A stretch of 64,000 nt of DNA, taken from Stenotrophomonas sp. 169 (GTDB lineage: Bacteria; Pseudomonadota; Gammaproteobacteria; Xanthomonadales; Xanthomonadaceae). Made by a program: the position numbers and the translations under genes. The number at the start of each line of letters is the position of its first letter. Position 1 is the stretch's first letter. Location of the stretch: positions 640,501 through 704,500 of the forward strand of contig NZ_CP061204.1 of the NCBI RefSeq assembly GCF_014621775.1. The letters are read 5' to 3'. Below, piece after piece: positions 46,561 through 55,725 of this stretch. The notes beneath the pieces were generated by a model. That model had not been told where the DNA came from and did no database searches. It saw nothing but the letters and a program-made list of their open reading frames with translations.

Positions 46561-47076
46561 ATGATTTACTCACGTACTTCCATCAAGTGGACTGCTTGTC
46601 TGTCCGTGCTGGCCGCGATAATCGCCAATCCCGTGCCTGCACGGGCTGATACAGCCACACTTACCGTCACGGGCAAGATCCTTCCGGGCACGTGCAAGCT
46701 CACCATCGCACCAGTGACCCTGAAACCCCTCAAGGCCGGGGACGTTAAAGGCGGCGACCTGGGCATGGCCGACGGCGCGTTGAAATTCGACGATTGCGTC
46801 GGCGTCACCAAGGCGAAGCTGATCTTCACCGGTGCCGCAGAGGATGCGGACTACTGGAAGAATGAGGCCCCCACGGGCGCGACCGGTATCTCACTGGTTC
46901 TGAAGGATGGTCAAAAGTTCGACACCCTTCTGAAGCCCAACGATGCGCGTACCTTGGACGTCGCCACTGCCACGGCAAGTCACCCGTTCAGAGTGGGCTA
47001 TCACCACGTTGACAAGGCACCCTTCACCGCGGGCGATGTCAACGCGAACATCACCGTAACTGCCACCTACGAGTGA
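46561..47076 (+). CDS. Fimbrial subunit (pilin), plus-strand arm
   Basis: 171 aa with signal peptide MIYSRTSIKWTACLSVLAAI, cleaved near ARADT. The start ATG 46561 has AAGAGA upstream; the frame opening at 46495 overlaps the usher stop. Mature TATLTVTGKILPGTCKLTIA, a second Cys in KFDDCVGVTKAKL, and FTAGDVNANITVTATYE (penultimate Tyr) are characteristic of pilins. It resembles the major pilins of alpha/sigma-type fimbriae more than the pilin in the other arm. Probably the main shaft subunit. Confidence 0.88.
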   Translation: MIYSRTSIKWTACLSVLAAIIANPVPARADTATLTVTGKILPGTCKLTIAPVTLKPLKAGDVKGGDLGMADGALKFDDCVGVTKAKLIFTGAAEDADYWKNEAPTGATGISLVLKDGQKFDTLLKPNDARTLDVATATASHPFRVGYHHVDKAPFTAGDVNANITVTATYE

Positions 47077-47099
47077 TTCCCTGCTTGCCGTCGAACCAT

Positions 47100-48488
47100 T
47101 CATTGGGGAGACGGCAACACCTTGCCGGGATTCAGTATGCCGTCCGGATCCAATGCGGCCTTGATCGCGTGCATCGCGGTCAAGGTTTCCGCAGTGAAGG
47201 CCTGCGTCATGAAGTCACGCTTCGCCAAGCCAATCCCGTGTTCGCCGGAGAGCGTGCCCTCCAATGCCAGCGTCAAGGCGAAGATACGCGGCAGGGCAGC
47301 GTGCGCACGGGCGTTTTCGTCGGCGTCGTCCGGGTGATACAGGATGTTGACGTGCAGGTTGCCATTGCCCGCATGGCCGAACGTCACGATGGTCAGGTCG
47401 AACTCGCGTGCCAAGGCCTGCACGCCGGCGACCAGGGCCGGGATGCGTGACACGGGCACCACCACGTCCTCGTTGATCTTGCCCGGTGCGATGCTGCGCA
47501 ACGCAGGTGACAGCGCCTTGCGTGCAGCCCACAGCTTTTCGCGCGCGGCTCCTTCCATTGCAACGTCCAGCGACAGCATGCCATCGCCTTCTGCTGCGCT
47601 GGCCAGCGCCTGCAGCAGATAGGGCAGGGTGTCGTGGTCGCCGTCCGCCTCGATCAGCAGCATGGCACCGGCCTCGGACACGTCCGCGCCATTGCCCCGC
47701 AGCAATTGCAGGCTGCGCGCATCCATGAACTCCAGGCGCGTGGGCGTGACCGGTTGTGTCATCACCCGCGACACCGCCTGCGCTGCCGCGTCGGCATCGC
47801 GGTACAGCACACGCAACCCGGCCTGCGCTACCGGCAGTGGCGTGAGTTTCAGTGTGGCTTCGACGATCAAGGCCAGCGTGCCCTCGCTGCCGATCAGCAG
47901 ATGGGTCAGGTCGTAGCCCGTGGCGTCCTTGGTGTAGGCACCGCCGCAGCGGATGAGATCGCCGGTGCCGGTCACCGCGACCACACCCAGCACGTTGTCG
48001 CGGCTGCTGCCGTACTTCACCGCGCGCGGTCCGCCCGCATTGCAGGCCAGGTTGCCGCCGATGCTGCAGATGTCCGCGCTGGACGGGTCCGGTGCCCAGA
48101 ACAGTCCATGGGGTGCCAGTGCGTGCTGAAGATCGCCGTTGAGTACGCCCGGCTGCACGATGGCGCAGCGGTCGCCAGGGCGCACCGCCAGGATCTGCGC
48201 CATGCGCGCGAACGACAGCACGATGCTGCCCTGCAGCGGGACGGCGGCACCGGTTGTGCCGGTGCCCGCACCGCGCGCCACCACCGCCACCCGATGCGCG
48301 CGGCAGGCCCTGACGATGGCCTGCACCTGCTCTGGGGTGGACGGCAGCGCGACCGCCAAGGGCAACTGGCGACGCCAGGAATTGTCCTGCGCGTTCGCAT
48401 CCAGCGCGGCCGTGTCGGTACGCCAGCCGTCGGCGCCGAGCAGCAGGGACATTTGGGCAACCAGGGTGGCGGGCAGTTCGGTGTTCAT
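47100..48488 (-). CDS. GlcD-like FAD-linked oxidase (D-lactate / 2-hydroxyacid dehydrogenase)
   Basis: 462-aa VAO/PCMH flavoprotein. The FAD-binding domain shows VVARGAGTGTTGAAVPLQGS, IVQPGVLNGDLQHAL, DICSIGGNLACNAGG and LLIGSEGTLALIVEATLKL. The C-terminal FAD-oxidase domain shows FGHAGNGNLHVNILYHPDD and GTLSGEHGIGLAKRDFM, ending DPDGILNPGKVLP. This pattern covers cytochrome D-lactate dehydrogenases, the GlcD subunit of glycolate oxidase and D-2-hydroxyglutarate dehydrogenases; no GlcE/GlcF genes are nearby. The substrate is unresolved. It converges with the fimbrial pilin gene. Confidence 0.9.
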   Translation of the reverse strand: MNTELPATLVAQMSLLLGADGWRTDTAALDANAQDNSWRRQLPLAVALPSTPEQVQAIVRACRAHRVAVVARGAGTGTTGAAVPLQGSIVLSFARMAQILAVRPGDRCAIVQPGVLNGDLQHALAPHGLFWAPDPSSADICSIGGNLACNAGGPRAVKYGSSRDNVLGVVAVTGTGDLIRCGGAYTKDATGYDLTHLLIGSEGTLALIVEATLKLTPLPVAQAGLRVLYRDADAAAQAVSRVMTQPVTPTRLEFMDARSLQLLRGNGADVSEAGAMLLIEADGDHDTLPYLLQALASAAEGDGMLSLDVAMEGAAREKLWAARKALSPALRSIAPGKINEDVVVPVSRIPALVAGVQALAREFDLTIVTFGHAGNGNLHVNILYHPDDADENARAHAALPRIFALTLALEGTLSGEHGIGLAKRDFMTQAFTAETLTAMHAIKAALDPDGILNPGKVLPSPQ

Positions 48489-48521
48489 CGCGATTCCAGC
48501 AGAGGCAAAGGAATGATGTGC

Positions 48522-48887
48522 TCAGCCGTCCAGCCGGAACGCATCGCGCAGCCAGTGCAGTCGCGGTGGTTCGCCGCTTGCCTGCACGACATCGAAGCGG
48601 CACGGTCGCTCGCAGAGCGTCGGGTGGGACTGCAGGTAGAGCTGTGCGGCGAGGATCAAGCGCTGCTGCTTGCGGCCATCGACCGACCCCCCTGCGCCGC
48701 CGAAATCCGAGCGCGCGCGGTAGCGGACTTCGACGAACACCACCGTGCCGTCGTGGTCCATCACCCGATCCAGCTCGCCGCCGCGGTAGCCCACATTGCG
48801 GTCCAACACCTGCAAGCCCGCGTCACACAGCAGGCGCTCGGCGGCCGCCTCGACCGCGGCCCCGCGACGGGCTCTGTCAGTTGGCAT
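48522..48887 (-). CDS. yraN: YraN family protein (UPF0102, endonuclease-like fold)
   Basis: 121 aa; ATG 48887 ([20 protein letters not shown]) overlaps the lpoA stop by 11 bases. Conserved UPF0102 features are GxxAExxA at the N-terminus, [20 protein letters not shown] and [17 protein letters not shown], which match a PD-(D/E)xK nuclease-like core. The biochemical role is unknown. The lpoA-yraN pair is conserved in gammaproteobacteria. Confidence 0.94.
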   Translation of the reverse strand: MPTDRARRGAAVEAAAERLLCDAGLQVLDRNVGYRGGELDRVMDHDGTVVFVEVRYRARSDFGGAGGSVDGRKQQRLILAAQLYLQSHPTLCERPCRFDVVQASGEPPRLHWLRDAFRLDG

Positions 48888-50601
48888 TGGCGATCGGCAT
48901 GGGCCGCCCGCCATTGAACGTGGACCAGGCAGGAACGCGCAGGATGTTGCCACCGCCGTCCAGGTACAGCGTGCCTGTTGCGCCGGCCAGGCCGCCCTGG
49001 GCTGCCAGCGATTCCATGTAGGCGCTGATCTTCCAGGCGTCAAAGCCGAAGGCGAACAGACGCCCGGCGGCACCGCGCGCGCTGGGCAACAGCTGACCGG
49101 CACTGCTGGCGCTGGGCAGTCCTGCCACGCCTCGCACGTTCCACGCCTCGTTGGGATAGATGATGCCGTCCAGGGCAACATCCTCTTCCGGCTTGCCACT
49201 GCCGACGGTCAGCTGCGAAGTGCCCACGCGCGTGCCGCCGCCCACACCGGCCAGTGCCAGTTGCGGAGCCAGCTGCCGCGCCTGCGGTGCACGCACCGCC
49301 AGCAGCACGCCATCGGCCGGTTCTGCCGTACGCAGGCGCGCGCTGATGTCGCCCACCGTATCGGCCACTGCGACCGTCGCCAGTACCTGTCCGCCGCGCT
49401 GGGTGAAGCGCTCGGCGAAGGCGGCGGCGGTGCGGCGACCGGTGTCGTCACTGCTGTGCACGACGATCACTTTGGAGCGCTCGCGACCGCGCAGGTACTC
49501 GGCGGCCATGACGCCGTCGTCTTCCGGTGCCAGCGAGAAACCCGCGCTGCCGGCCGGCGGTGCACCCTTGCCGCGATTCAACGCGAGCACCGGCACCGGC
49601 AGCTGCGCGCGGCCGTACACGGCGTCCACTTCGTCGCGCCCCAGCGGGCCGACGATGAAATCAGCGCCGCTACTGACCGCCTTGTCGTAGGCAGACAGCG
49701 CTCCGGCGGGCGTGCCTGCGGTGTCGATGAAATCTATTTCCGGCTTGCGTCGGCTCTCACCGTAGTAACCCGTCAGCAGGCCATCACGCACGGGTTGTGC
49801 GGCAGTGGCCAAGCGCCCGGTCAACGGCAGCAGCACCGCCAGTTTCACCGGCGGCCGGTAGCCATCGCTCATCGCTGGCGGCCGCTTGCTGGTATCGAAC
49901 TGCACCGCGGCCGCATCCCGATCGAACGGGCGTGGCAACGGCAGGCCACGTGCCAGCAGGGCGCGACCGGCGAAGTTGTACAGCGGCTCATTGGCCGGCA
50001 GCGCGCCGGCACGTGAGCGCAGCGTAGCGTCGTCCAGGCTGCCCAGCAGCGCGGTAATGGCGGCCTGGTTGTCACTGCGGGGCTGCCCGGTCAAGCCTGC
50101 GTTCGCACGTGCACGTTCCTGTGCGGCACCAAAGCTGTCGCCGCTGGCCTGCAGTGCGGCGGCGCGTGCCAACTGCCAGCGCGCTGCCAGGGCAGGCAGT
50201 ACCTCCGTGCCGGGCTCGGACAGCGCAGCGAGGGCGGCGGCCGGTTGCTTGTCGGCCAAGGCCAGTTCCGCGGTCACCAGCAGGTAGCGCTGGCGGCTGG
50301 GCGCGGCCAGCTGGCGCGGCTGCACCTGTGCCAGCAGGCTGCGTGCGCGCGTCGCATCGCCTGCTTCGTGCCAGGCGAACGCGGCGTCCGCCAGTGCATT
50401 GCTGCGCGCGGTGCCGCGCAGCGTGCCGGCCAGGCTTTCCAGCTGCAGGGCGGCATCACGCGGGCGACCTTGCTCGATCAGCAGCAGTGCCTGGCTCTGG
50501 GCGGGCGACTCCGGCGCACTGGTCAGGCTGGTGGTGGCGCAACCGGCCAGCAGCAGCAAAGACAGTGACAGGGCGGAGATCCGGACGACAGGCTTGTTCA
50601 T
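48877..50601 (-). CDS. lpoA: Penicillin-binding protein activator LpoA
   Basis: Outer-membrane lipoprotein that, in E. coli, stimulates the synthase PBP1a; 574 aa from ATG 50601 ([20 protein letters not shown]). Lipobox LLAGC puts the lipid on Cys21. The N-terminal half is TPR-like (residues about 40-230, many Ala-rich helices: [20 protein letters not shown]). The C-terminal half is a periplasmic-binding-protein type I fold ([54 protein letters not shown]). The rsmI gene usually divergent from lpoA is absent; rnpB occupies that side. Confidence 0.94.
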   Translation of the reverse strand: MNKPVVRISALSLSLLLLAGCATTSLTSAPESPAQSQALLLIEQGRPRDAALQLESLAGTLRGTARSNALADAAFAWHEAGDATRARSLLAQVQPRQLAAPSRQRYLLVTAELALADKQPAAALAALSEPGTEVLPALAARWQLARAAALQASGDSFGAAQERARANAGLTGQPRSDNQAAITALLGSLDDATLRSRAGALPANEPLYNFAGRALLARGLPLPRPFDRDAAAVQFDTSKRPPAMSDGYRPPVKLAVLLPLTGRLATAAQPVRDGLLTGYYGESRRKPEIDFIDTAGTPAGALSAYDKAVSSGADFIVGPLGRDEVDAVYGRAQLPVPVLALNRGKGAPPAGSAGFSLAPEDDGVMAAEYLRGRERSKVIVVHSSDDTGRRTAAAFAERFTQRGGQVLATVAVADTVGDISARLRTAEPADGVLLAVRAPQARQLAPQLALAGVGGGTRVGTSQLTVGSGKPEEDVALDGIIYPNEAWNVRGVAGLPSASSAGQLLPSARGAAGRLFAFGFDAWKISAYMESLAAQGGLAGATGTLYLDGGGNILRVPAWSTFNGGRPMPIANAN

Positions 50602-50736
50602 GATCGAGTCCATGCAGGGAGGTCGGCGGCCGTGGCCAAGTACACCGGTGGATTCTACCCTTGAGCTCGCAGCGCCGCTGAACTGGTCGTTGACCTCTCG
50701 CCGGCCACGCCCGCGCTACCCATGTCGCATCTGTGG

Positions 50737-50742
50737 GACAAT
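50737..50742 (+). promoter_or_regulatory. -10 element of rnpB
   Basis: GACAAT lies 6 bases before the inferred RNA 5' end at 50749, the expected distance. The -35 is poor. Confidence 0.5.
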
Positions 50743-50748
50743 GCGCGC

Positions 50749-51103
50749 GGCGGAGTCGGCCAGACAGTCGCGTCATCCCTTGCGGATGCCGAGGAAAGTC
50801 CGGGCTCCATAGGGCAAGGTGCCAGGTAACCCCTGGGCGGCGCGAGCCGACGGAAAGTGCAACAGAAAGATACCGCCTACGTCTTCTTCGGAAGGCCGGT
50901 AAGGGTGAAATGGTGCGGTAAGAGCGCACCGCGAGTCTGGCAACAGACCGGTACGGCAAACCCCACCTGGAGCAAGACCAAATAGGGACCTCATGGCGCG
51001 GCCCGCGTCGGGTCCGGGTAGGTTGCTTGAGCGCCGTGGTGACGCGGCGCCTAGAGGAATGACTGTCCACGACAAAACCCGGCTTATCGGCCGGCTCCGC
51101 CAC
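50749..51103 (+). ncRNA. rnpB: RNase P RNA (bacterial class A)
   Basis: Catalytic RNA of RNase P for tRNA 5' maturation. P1 is formed by GCGGAGTCGGCC (50750-50761) and GGCCGGCTCCGC (51089-51100). Conserved blocks are GAGGAAAGTCCGGGCTCC (50791-50808), CAACAGAAAGATACCGCC, GGTAAGGGTGAAATGGTGCG, AGAGGAATGACTGTCC (51054-51069) and ACCCGGCTTAT near the 3' end. Ends are inferred from P1 pairing. The NRDE gene stop on the other strand lies within a few bases of its 3' end. Confidence 0.97.
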
Positions 51104-51108
51104 TTCCT

Positions 51109-51861
51109 TCAAAAGTCCATGCGGCCTTCGCCGGTGGCGATGCCTTGTGGCCCGAAGCGGCGTTCGTGGATATGCCCGTGCCCTTCCGCGTCGATCAGGA
51201 TGATGGTGCTGGCACGTGTCCCGTAATCGTCGCCGCGGATGAAGGCGGGGCTGAGCCAGCGCTCGCGCTCCAGGCCGATGCCGGTATCGGGCAGGTCGGT
51301 GTCGTCCGCGCGCTGCGGGTCGGCCAATGCCAGCCAGAGCGGCTGCAGATCCTCGCTGTGTGTGGCGGTCCATGCCGCGACCGCCTGCATCAGTCGCCGC
51401 GTCTTCGGCCAGCCCGCATCCAAGGCGCCGTTGGACATGCCATGCACGCCAGGGGCGAGCCGCTGCCGACCGGCCGGATGGTTGCCGACGTATTCCACGC
51501 TGTCCGCATCGGCCAACAGCAGGTTGAACGGCGGGTAGGCGCTGGCACTTCTTTCCAATTCATCAGCGCGTGCGTGGGCCGGCACCGTGCCACGCAGGTA
51601 GTCGGCCACCAGCGCGCCGCGGGATTCCCCTGCCTGCGCAGCGTGCGGATCCCGCACATTGGTCACCGCCGCCATCCGTCCATCGGCGGCGACACCGGCC
51701 CAGGCGCCGCCGGAGCGCAGGTCGCGCCCGCCGATCACACGGGGTGCGTCGTTCCAGCGGGACAGCGGAGCCGTTGGGCGGGCGTGGAACTCGTCGCGAT
51801 TGCCAGCCATGACCAGCCGCCAGCGCGGGTGGTGGAGCCAAGCCAGAGCAAGTAGGCACAT
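51109..51861 (-). CDS. NRDE / TANGO2-like family protein
   Basis: 250-aa predicted N-terminal nucleophile (Ntn) fold protein. ATG 51861 is chosen because the family begins with Met-Cys (MCLLALAWLHHPRWRLVMAG), with Cys2 the presumed nucleophile after Met removal; the upstream start at 51870 would bury it. The namesake motif is AGNRDEFHARPTAPL, and GGRDLRSGGAWAGV and VTNVRDP are also conserved. Bacterial roles are unclear; human TANGO2 is the best known relative. It is divergent from mraZ. Confidence 0.93.
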   Translation of the reverse strand: MCLLALAWLHHPRWRLVMAGNRDEFHARPTAPLSRWNDAPRVIGGRDLRSGGAWAGVAADGRMAAVTNVRDPHAAQAGESRGALVADYLRGTVPAHARADELERSASAYPPFNLLLADADSVEYVGNHPAGRQRLAPGVHGMSNGALDAGWPKTRRLMQAVAAWTATHSEDLQPLWLALADPQRADDTDLPDTGIGLERERWLSPAFIRGDDYGTRASTIILIDAEGHGHIHERRFGPQGIATGEGRMDF

Positions 51862-51997
51862 GCGTCGCATTGTGCTGTTTTGCGCAACACCTCGCTACGG
51901 GATCGGCACAGTCAATGAATGCGCATCACATGTTTCACGCCCTCTACACACCCCTGAACTTCGCCCCAATCTCAAAATTTGAGACGAAACAGCAACT

Positions 51998-52006
51998 TGT
52001 GGATAA
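51998..52006 (-). promoter_or_regulatory. Consensus DnaA box in the mraZ upstream region
   Basis: TGTGGATAA on the plus strand is the exact reverse complement of TTATCCACA, the strongest DnaA-binding 9-mer. It lies about 80 bases before the mraZ -35. DnaA action here is inferred, not shown. Confidence 0.55.
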
Positions 52007-52076
52007 GCCTTGAACAAGTCTCTAAAGATTGCTGCAAGCCATTGATGGCACAGGTGATTTCCCCCTGCAAAAGTTG

Positions 52077-52104
52077 TTGACAACCCTTTGACCGCTGATA
52101 AGGT
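52077..52104 (+). promoter_or_regulatory. Predicted mraZ (dcw cluster) promoter
   Basis: TTGACA (52077-52082, perfect) with a 16-base spacer to TAAGGT (52099-52104, weak -10). The -35 is embedded in the inverted repeat GTTGT-TG-ACAAC (52073-52084). This would be the main dcw promoter at about 80 bases from the mraZ start. Confidence 0.55.
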
Positions 52105-52147
52105 GGGCATCAGAGGGAAAACCGGGTCTTTTGTGGTTTTTCGTGGT
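52104..52147 (+). promoter_or_regulatory. Candidate MraZ operator repeats
   Basis: Five G-rich units at near 10-base steps: TGGGC (52104), AGGGA (52114), CGGGT (52123), TGGTT (52134) and TGGTT (52144). E. coli MraZ binds TGGGN repeats separated by five bases in its own promoter; the spacing matches, though only the first unit fits the E. coli consensus exactly. Confidence 0.45.
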
Positions 52148-52185
52148 TCAATGTTTTATCCATCTGAAGGAAAGGTGCACGCGTC

Positions 52186-52632
52186 GTGTTTCAGGGCGAG
52201 ACGGCCATCACGGTTGACGATAAAGGGCGCATGGCGGTTCCAACCGTTCATCGCGACCTCGTTGCGCGTGTGAGCAACAACCGGCTGGTCCTGACCTACA
52301 ACCCCTTTGAATCCGGCTGCCTCTGGCTGTACGCGGAATCGGAGTGGGAGCGCGTGCGGGACGACGTGATGGCCAAGCCGAACACCCAGCGGGTCGTTCG
52401 GCTGCTGCAGCAGAAGCTGGTCGGTTCGGCCGCACACCTGGAACTGGACGGCAACGGCCGCATCAGCATCCCCGCCAGCCACCGCGGCGCGGTGGGCATC
52501 GAAAAAAAGGCGGTATTGCTCGGCATGGGTGACAAATTCGAACTTTGGAGCGAGCAGGCGCACCGCGCATTGATCCAGCAGACATTGTCTGACGAGGATC
52601 TGGGCGATGGGCTTCTCGATCTGAAATTGTGA
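52186..52632 (+). CDS. mraZ: Transcriptional regulator MraZ
   Basis: DNA-binding regulator and first gene of the division/cell wall cluster, 148 aa. GTG 52186 ([20 protein letters not shown]) follows GAAGGAAAGG by about 10 bases. Two SpoVT/AbrB-like halves carry the [13 protein letters not shown] and [13 protein letters not shown] motifs. In E. coli MraZ represses its own promoter and antagonises RsmH. It overlaps rsmH by four bases (GTGA). Confidence 0.96.
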   Translation: MFQGETAITVDDKGRMAVPTVHRDLVARVSNNRLVLTYNPFESGCLWLYAESEWERVRDDVMAKPNTQRVVRLLQQKLVGSAAHLELDGNGRISIPASHRGAVGIEKKAVLLGMGDKFELWSEQAHRALIQQTLSDEDLGDGLLDLKL

Positions 52633-53615
52633 GCCGGGGTGCCCGGGTGCGCGGAACAGCGCAGGCCGGTCACCTCCCGGTGTCGCAGTCGCCGGCGGGT
52701 CATCTGCCGGTCCTGTACACCCAGGTCCTTGAAGGCCTGAGGGTGATCGAAAACGGTGTGTACCTCGACGGCACGTTCGGCCGTGGCGGGCATGCGCGTG
52801 GCGTACTGGCCCAGCTTGGTGGCGCAGGCCGCCTGCTGTTGATGGACAAGGATCCGGAAGCCATCGCGGCCGCCGAGCGCGACTTCGCGCCCGACCCGCG
52901 CGTGTCGATCTTCCGTGGCAGCTTTGCCCAGTTGCTGCAGTGGGAGCAGACGGCCGACGGCCTGGATGGCGTGCTGTTCGACCTCGGTGTTTCCTCGCCG
53001 CAGCTGGACGTGGCCGAGCGTGGCTTCAGCTTCGGCAAGGACGGCCCGCTGGACATGCGCATGGACCCGGACAGCGGCGAGAGTGCGGCGCAGTGGCTGG
53101 CACGCGCCAACGACACCGAGATCGCCGACGTGCTGTGGACCTACGGTGAGGAGCGCATGAGCCGCCGCATCGCGCGGGCCATCGTGGCGCAGCGGCAGAA
53201 GCAGGCGTTCACCCGCACGGCGGAACTGGCTGACCTGATCGCGTCGGCAATGCCGCGTGGCAAGGACAAGATTCACCCGGCCACCCGCAGCTTCCAGGCG
53301 ATCCGCATCCACATCAATCGTGAACTGGCCGACCTCGAAGCCGGCCTGGTCGCCGCCGTGGAACGGCTGAAGCCGGGTGGCCGATTGGCCGTCATCAGCT
53401 TCCACTCGCTGGAAGACCGCATCGTCAAGCAGTACTTCAACCGGCTGGCCAAGGCGCCTCCGAGTAATCGCCGTCTGCCGGAGCAGCAGGCCTTCGTGCC
53501 AACGCTGGACCTGATCGGCGGTGCGATCAAGGCCAATGACGACGAGCTGGCCGTCAATCCGCGCGCCCGCAGCGCGGTATTGCGCGTGGCCCAGAAGCGT
53601 GAGGTGGCCGGGTGA
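52629..53615 (+). CDS. rsmH: 16S rRNA (cytosine(1402)-N4)-methyltransferase RsmH
   Basis: SAM-dependent methyltransferase acting at C1402 of 16S rRNA, 328 aa. GTG 52629 overlaps the mraZ stop. Conserved [27 protein letters not shown] (SAM site), [28 protein letters not shown] and [19 protein letters not shown]. The N-terminus has a short duplication, [17 protein letters not shown], about 15 residues longer than usual; an internal start may be used. It overlaps ftsL by four bases. Confidence 0.96.
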   Translation: MSRGARVRGTAQAGHLPVSQSPAGHLPVLYTQVLEGLRVIENGVYLDGTFGRGGHARGVLAQLGGAGRLLLMDKDPEAIAAAERDFAPDPRVSIFRGSFAQLLQWEQTADGLDGVLFDLGVSSPQLDVAERGFSFGKDGPLDMRMDPDSGESAAQWLARANDTEIADVLWTYGEERMSRRIARAIVAQRQKQAFTRTAELADLIASAMPRGKDKIHPATRSFQAIRIHINRELADLEAGLVAAVERLKPGGRLAVISFHSLEDRIVKQYFNRLAKAPPSNRRLPEQQAFVPTLDLIGGAIKANDDELAVNPRARSAVLRVAQKREVAG

Positions 53616-53875
53616 GCCGGCTCATCCTGATCGTGCTGCTGGCCTGCACGATCGCCTCGGCGATCGGGGTGGTCTTCGTGCGCCACCGCCACCGCCAGAC
53701 CTTCATCGAACTGGCGCGCGCCGAGCGCGTGCGCGATGAGCTGAACATTGAATTCGGCCGGCTGCAGCTGGAGCAGGCCACGTTGGCAGAAGCCAATCGC
53801 GTGGACCAGGTGGCCCGCGAGAAACTGGGCATGAAGTTTCCCGAAGCCGCCGACGTGGTGGTGATCCGCCCATGA
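53612..53875 (+). CDS. ftsL: Cell division protein FtsL
   Basis: Small bitopic divisome protein, 87 aa, partner of FtsB and FtsQ. GTG 53612 overlaps the rsmH stop (GTGA). One N-terminal membrane segment ([20 protein letters not shown]) is followed by a leucine-zipper-like periplasmic coil ([20 protein letters not shown]) and a short C-terminal [15 protein letters not shown]. It overlaps ftsI by four bases. Confidence 0.95.
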   Translation: MSRLILIVLLACTIASAIGVVFVRHRHRQTFIELARAERVRDELNIEFGRLQLEQATLAEANRVDQVAREKLGMKFPEAADVVVIRP

Positions 53876-55725
53876 GCCGGACCGGCCGCAACCGCCCCCG
53901 CAACGCCTTCAACCTGCGCCAACGGCTGCGCTGGGTCGCGCTGGCGCTTGGCCTGTGTTCGGTATCGCTGGTGGGCCGTGCCGCGTATGTGCAGCTGATC
54001 AACAGCGACTTCTATCAACGCCAGGGCGAAGCACGCTACCTGCGCGAACTGCCGATCAAGACCTCGCGCGGCATGATCACCGACCGCAATGGCGAGCCGG
54101 TGGCGGTGTCCACCCCGGTGGCCTCGATCTGGGTGAACCCGCAGGAGCTGTTGCGCTCGCCGGACCGCATTCCTGAGCTGGCCAGCGCGCTGGGGCTGGC
54201 GGTGGACGACCTGAGCAGCCGGCTGAGCCAGAAATCGGACAAGGAATTCATGTACCTGCGTCGCCGGATCAACCCGGACGACGCAGAGAAAGTGGTCGCC
54301 CTGAAGATTCCAGGCGTGGCTGCACAGCGCGAGTTCCGCCGCTTCTACCCGCAGGGTGAGGCGATGGCCCACGTGCTGGGTTTCACCAACATCGATGATC
54401 GCGGCCAGGAAGGGCTGGAGCTTGCCTTCGACGAGTGGCTGCGCGGTGAGCCCGGTGCCAAGCGGATCATCCGCAACCGCAAGGGCGAGACGGTGGAAAG
54501 TGACCTGCTGCGTGCCGCCACGCCGGGCAAAGACCTGACCCTGAGCATCGATCGGCGCATCCAGTACCTGGCGTACAAAGAGCTGCGCAACGCGCTGGTC
54601 GCCAACAAGGCCGCCGGCGGTTCGATGGTGATCATGGACGTAGCCACCGGTGAAGTGCTGGCGATGGTCAACCTGCCGACCTACAACCCGAACTCGCTTC
54701 AGGGCGCGATCCCGGACACCCGCCGCAACCGTGCGGTGACCGACCTGGTCGAGCCCGGTTCGACGATGAAGCCGATCACCATCGCGTCTGCACTGCAGGC
54801 CGGCGTGGTGACCAAGGACACCATCATCGACACCAACCCCGGTTACATGTCGCTGGGGCGCTACACCATCCGCGACGTGCCGCGGAACAACGGCGTACTC
54901 AACGTGACCGGCGTGATCACCCGCAGCTCGAACGTGGGCGCAGCCAAGATCGCGGCCAAACTGCCCGATCAGGTGTTCTACGATTCGATCCACAGTTTCG
55001 GCTATGGCTCGCGTCCGGGCAGCGGTTTCCCCGGCGAATCCGCCGGCGTGCTGCCGCGCCCCGCGCGCTGGAGTGGTCCCTCCAAGACCACCATGTCGTA
55101 TGGCTACGGACTGTCGGTCACACCCCTGCAGATCGCCACGGCATACTCGGCGCTGGGCAACGGCGGCAAATTGATTCCGCCGACCTTCGTCAAAGGCCAG
55201 CACAACGAAGCGCGTCAGATCCTGGACCCGCAGATCGCCAAGGAAGTGGTGGCGATGATGGAAACCGTGGTGACCCAGGGCGGCGCCAAGCAGGCGGCCG
55301 TGCTGGGGTATCACGTGGCCGGCAAGACCGGTACGGCGCGCAAGGCAGGCCCGGGCGGTTACGAGCGCGGGCATTACAACGCGCTGTTCGCCGGCGTGGT
55401 GCCGGCCAGCAACCCGCGCTTTGCCACGGTGATCGTGATCAATGATCCGCAGGCCGGCAAGTACTACGGCGGCCTGGTGGCGGCACCGGTCTTCCACAAT
55501 GTGATGGACGGTGCGCTGCGCCTGATGGACGTGCCGCCGGACGATATCCAGTCGTGGCTGGCCGCGCAGCAGTCCGGCAAGACCGGGCATTCCGCCTCGG
55601 TGTTGCCGACGCCCCCGGCCGACGCCGTGCTGCCTCCCGATGCCGCCGCCGAATTCGATGCCGCCCTGCCGACCGCGCAGGCACCTGCGACGCCGGTGTC
55701 CGCACCGACCGGGGGCACACGATGA
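53872..55725 (+). CDS. ftsI: Septal peptidoglycan transpeptidase FtsI (PBP3)
   Basis: Class B penicillin-binding protein that cross-links septal peptidoglycan with FtsW, 617 aa. One N-terminal membrane segment ([20 protein letters not shown]), then the pedestal domain ([20 protein letters not shown]). In the transpeptidase domain the active Ser297 is in EPGSTMKP, the SxN motif is S352-S353-N354 and the KTGT box begins at K485. The C-terminal ~55 residues are Ala/Pro-rich and extend beyond E. coli FtsI (588 aa). It overlaps murE by four bases. Confidence 0.97.
   Translation: MSRTGRNRPRNAFNLRQRLRWVALALGLCSVSLVGRAAYVQLINSDFYQRQGEARYLRELPIKTSRGMITDRNGEPVAVSTPVASIWVNPQELLRSPDRIPELASALGLAVDDLSSRLSQKSDKEFMYLRRRINPDDAEKVVALKIPGVAAQREFRRFYPQGEAMAHVLGFTNIDDRGQEGLELAFDEWLRGEPGAKRIIRNRKGETVESDLLRAATPGKDLTLSIDRRIQYLAYKELRNALVANKAAGGSMVIMDVATGEVLAMVNLPTYNPNSLQGAIPDTRRNRAVTDLVEPGSTMKPITIASALQAGVVTKDTIIDTNPGYMSLGRYTIRDVPRNNGVLNVTGVITRSSNVGAAKIAAKLPDQVFYDSIHSFGYGSRPGSGFPGESAGVLPRPARWSGPSKTTMSYGYGLSVTPLQIATAYSALGNGGKLIPPTFVKGQHNEARQILDPQIAKEVVAMMETVVTQGGAKQAAVLGYHVAGKTGTARKAGPGGYERGHYNALFAGVVPASNPRFATVIVINDPQAGKYYGGLVAAPVFHNVMDGALRLMDVPPDDIQSWLAAQQSGKTGHSASVLPTPPADAVLPPDAAAEFDAALPTAQAPATPVSAPTGGTR

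Larger units (their letters stand above)
51862..52185. other. AT-rich divergent region upstream of mraZ
   Basis: No gene. Besides the DnaA-box-like site, promoter and repeats listed separately, it has a perfect CTCAAA-A-TTTGAG palindrome (51971-51983). It also has an ACTTGT...ACAAGT inverted repeat (51995-52019) around the DnaA-box match. Confidence 0.65.
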
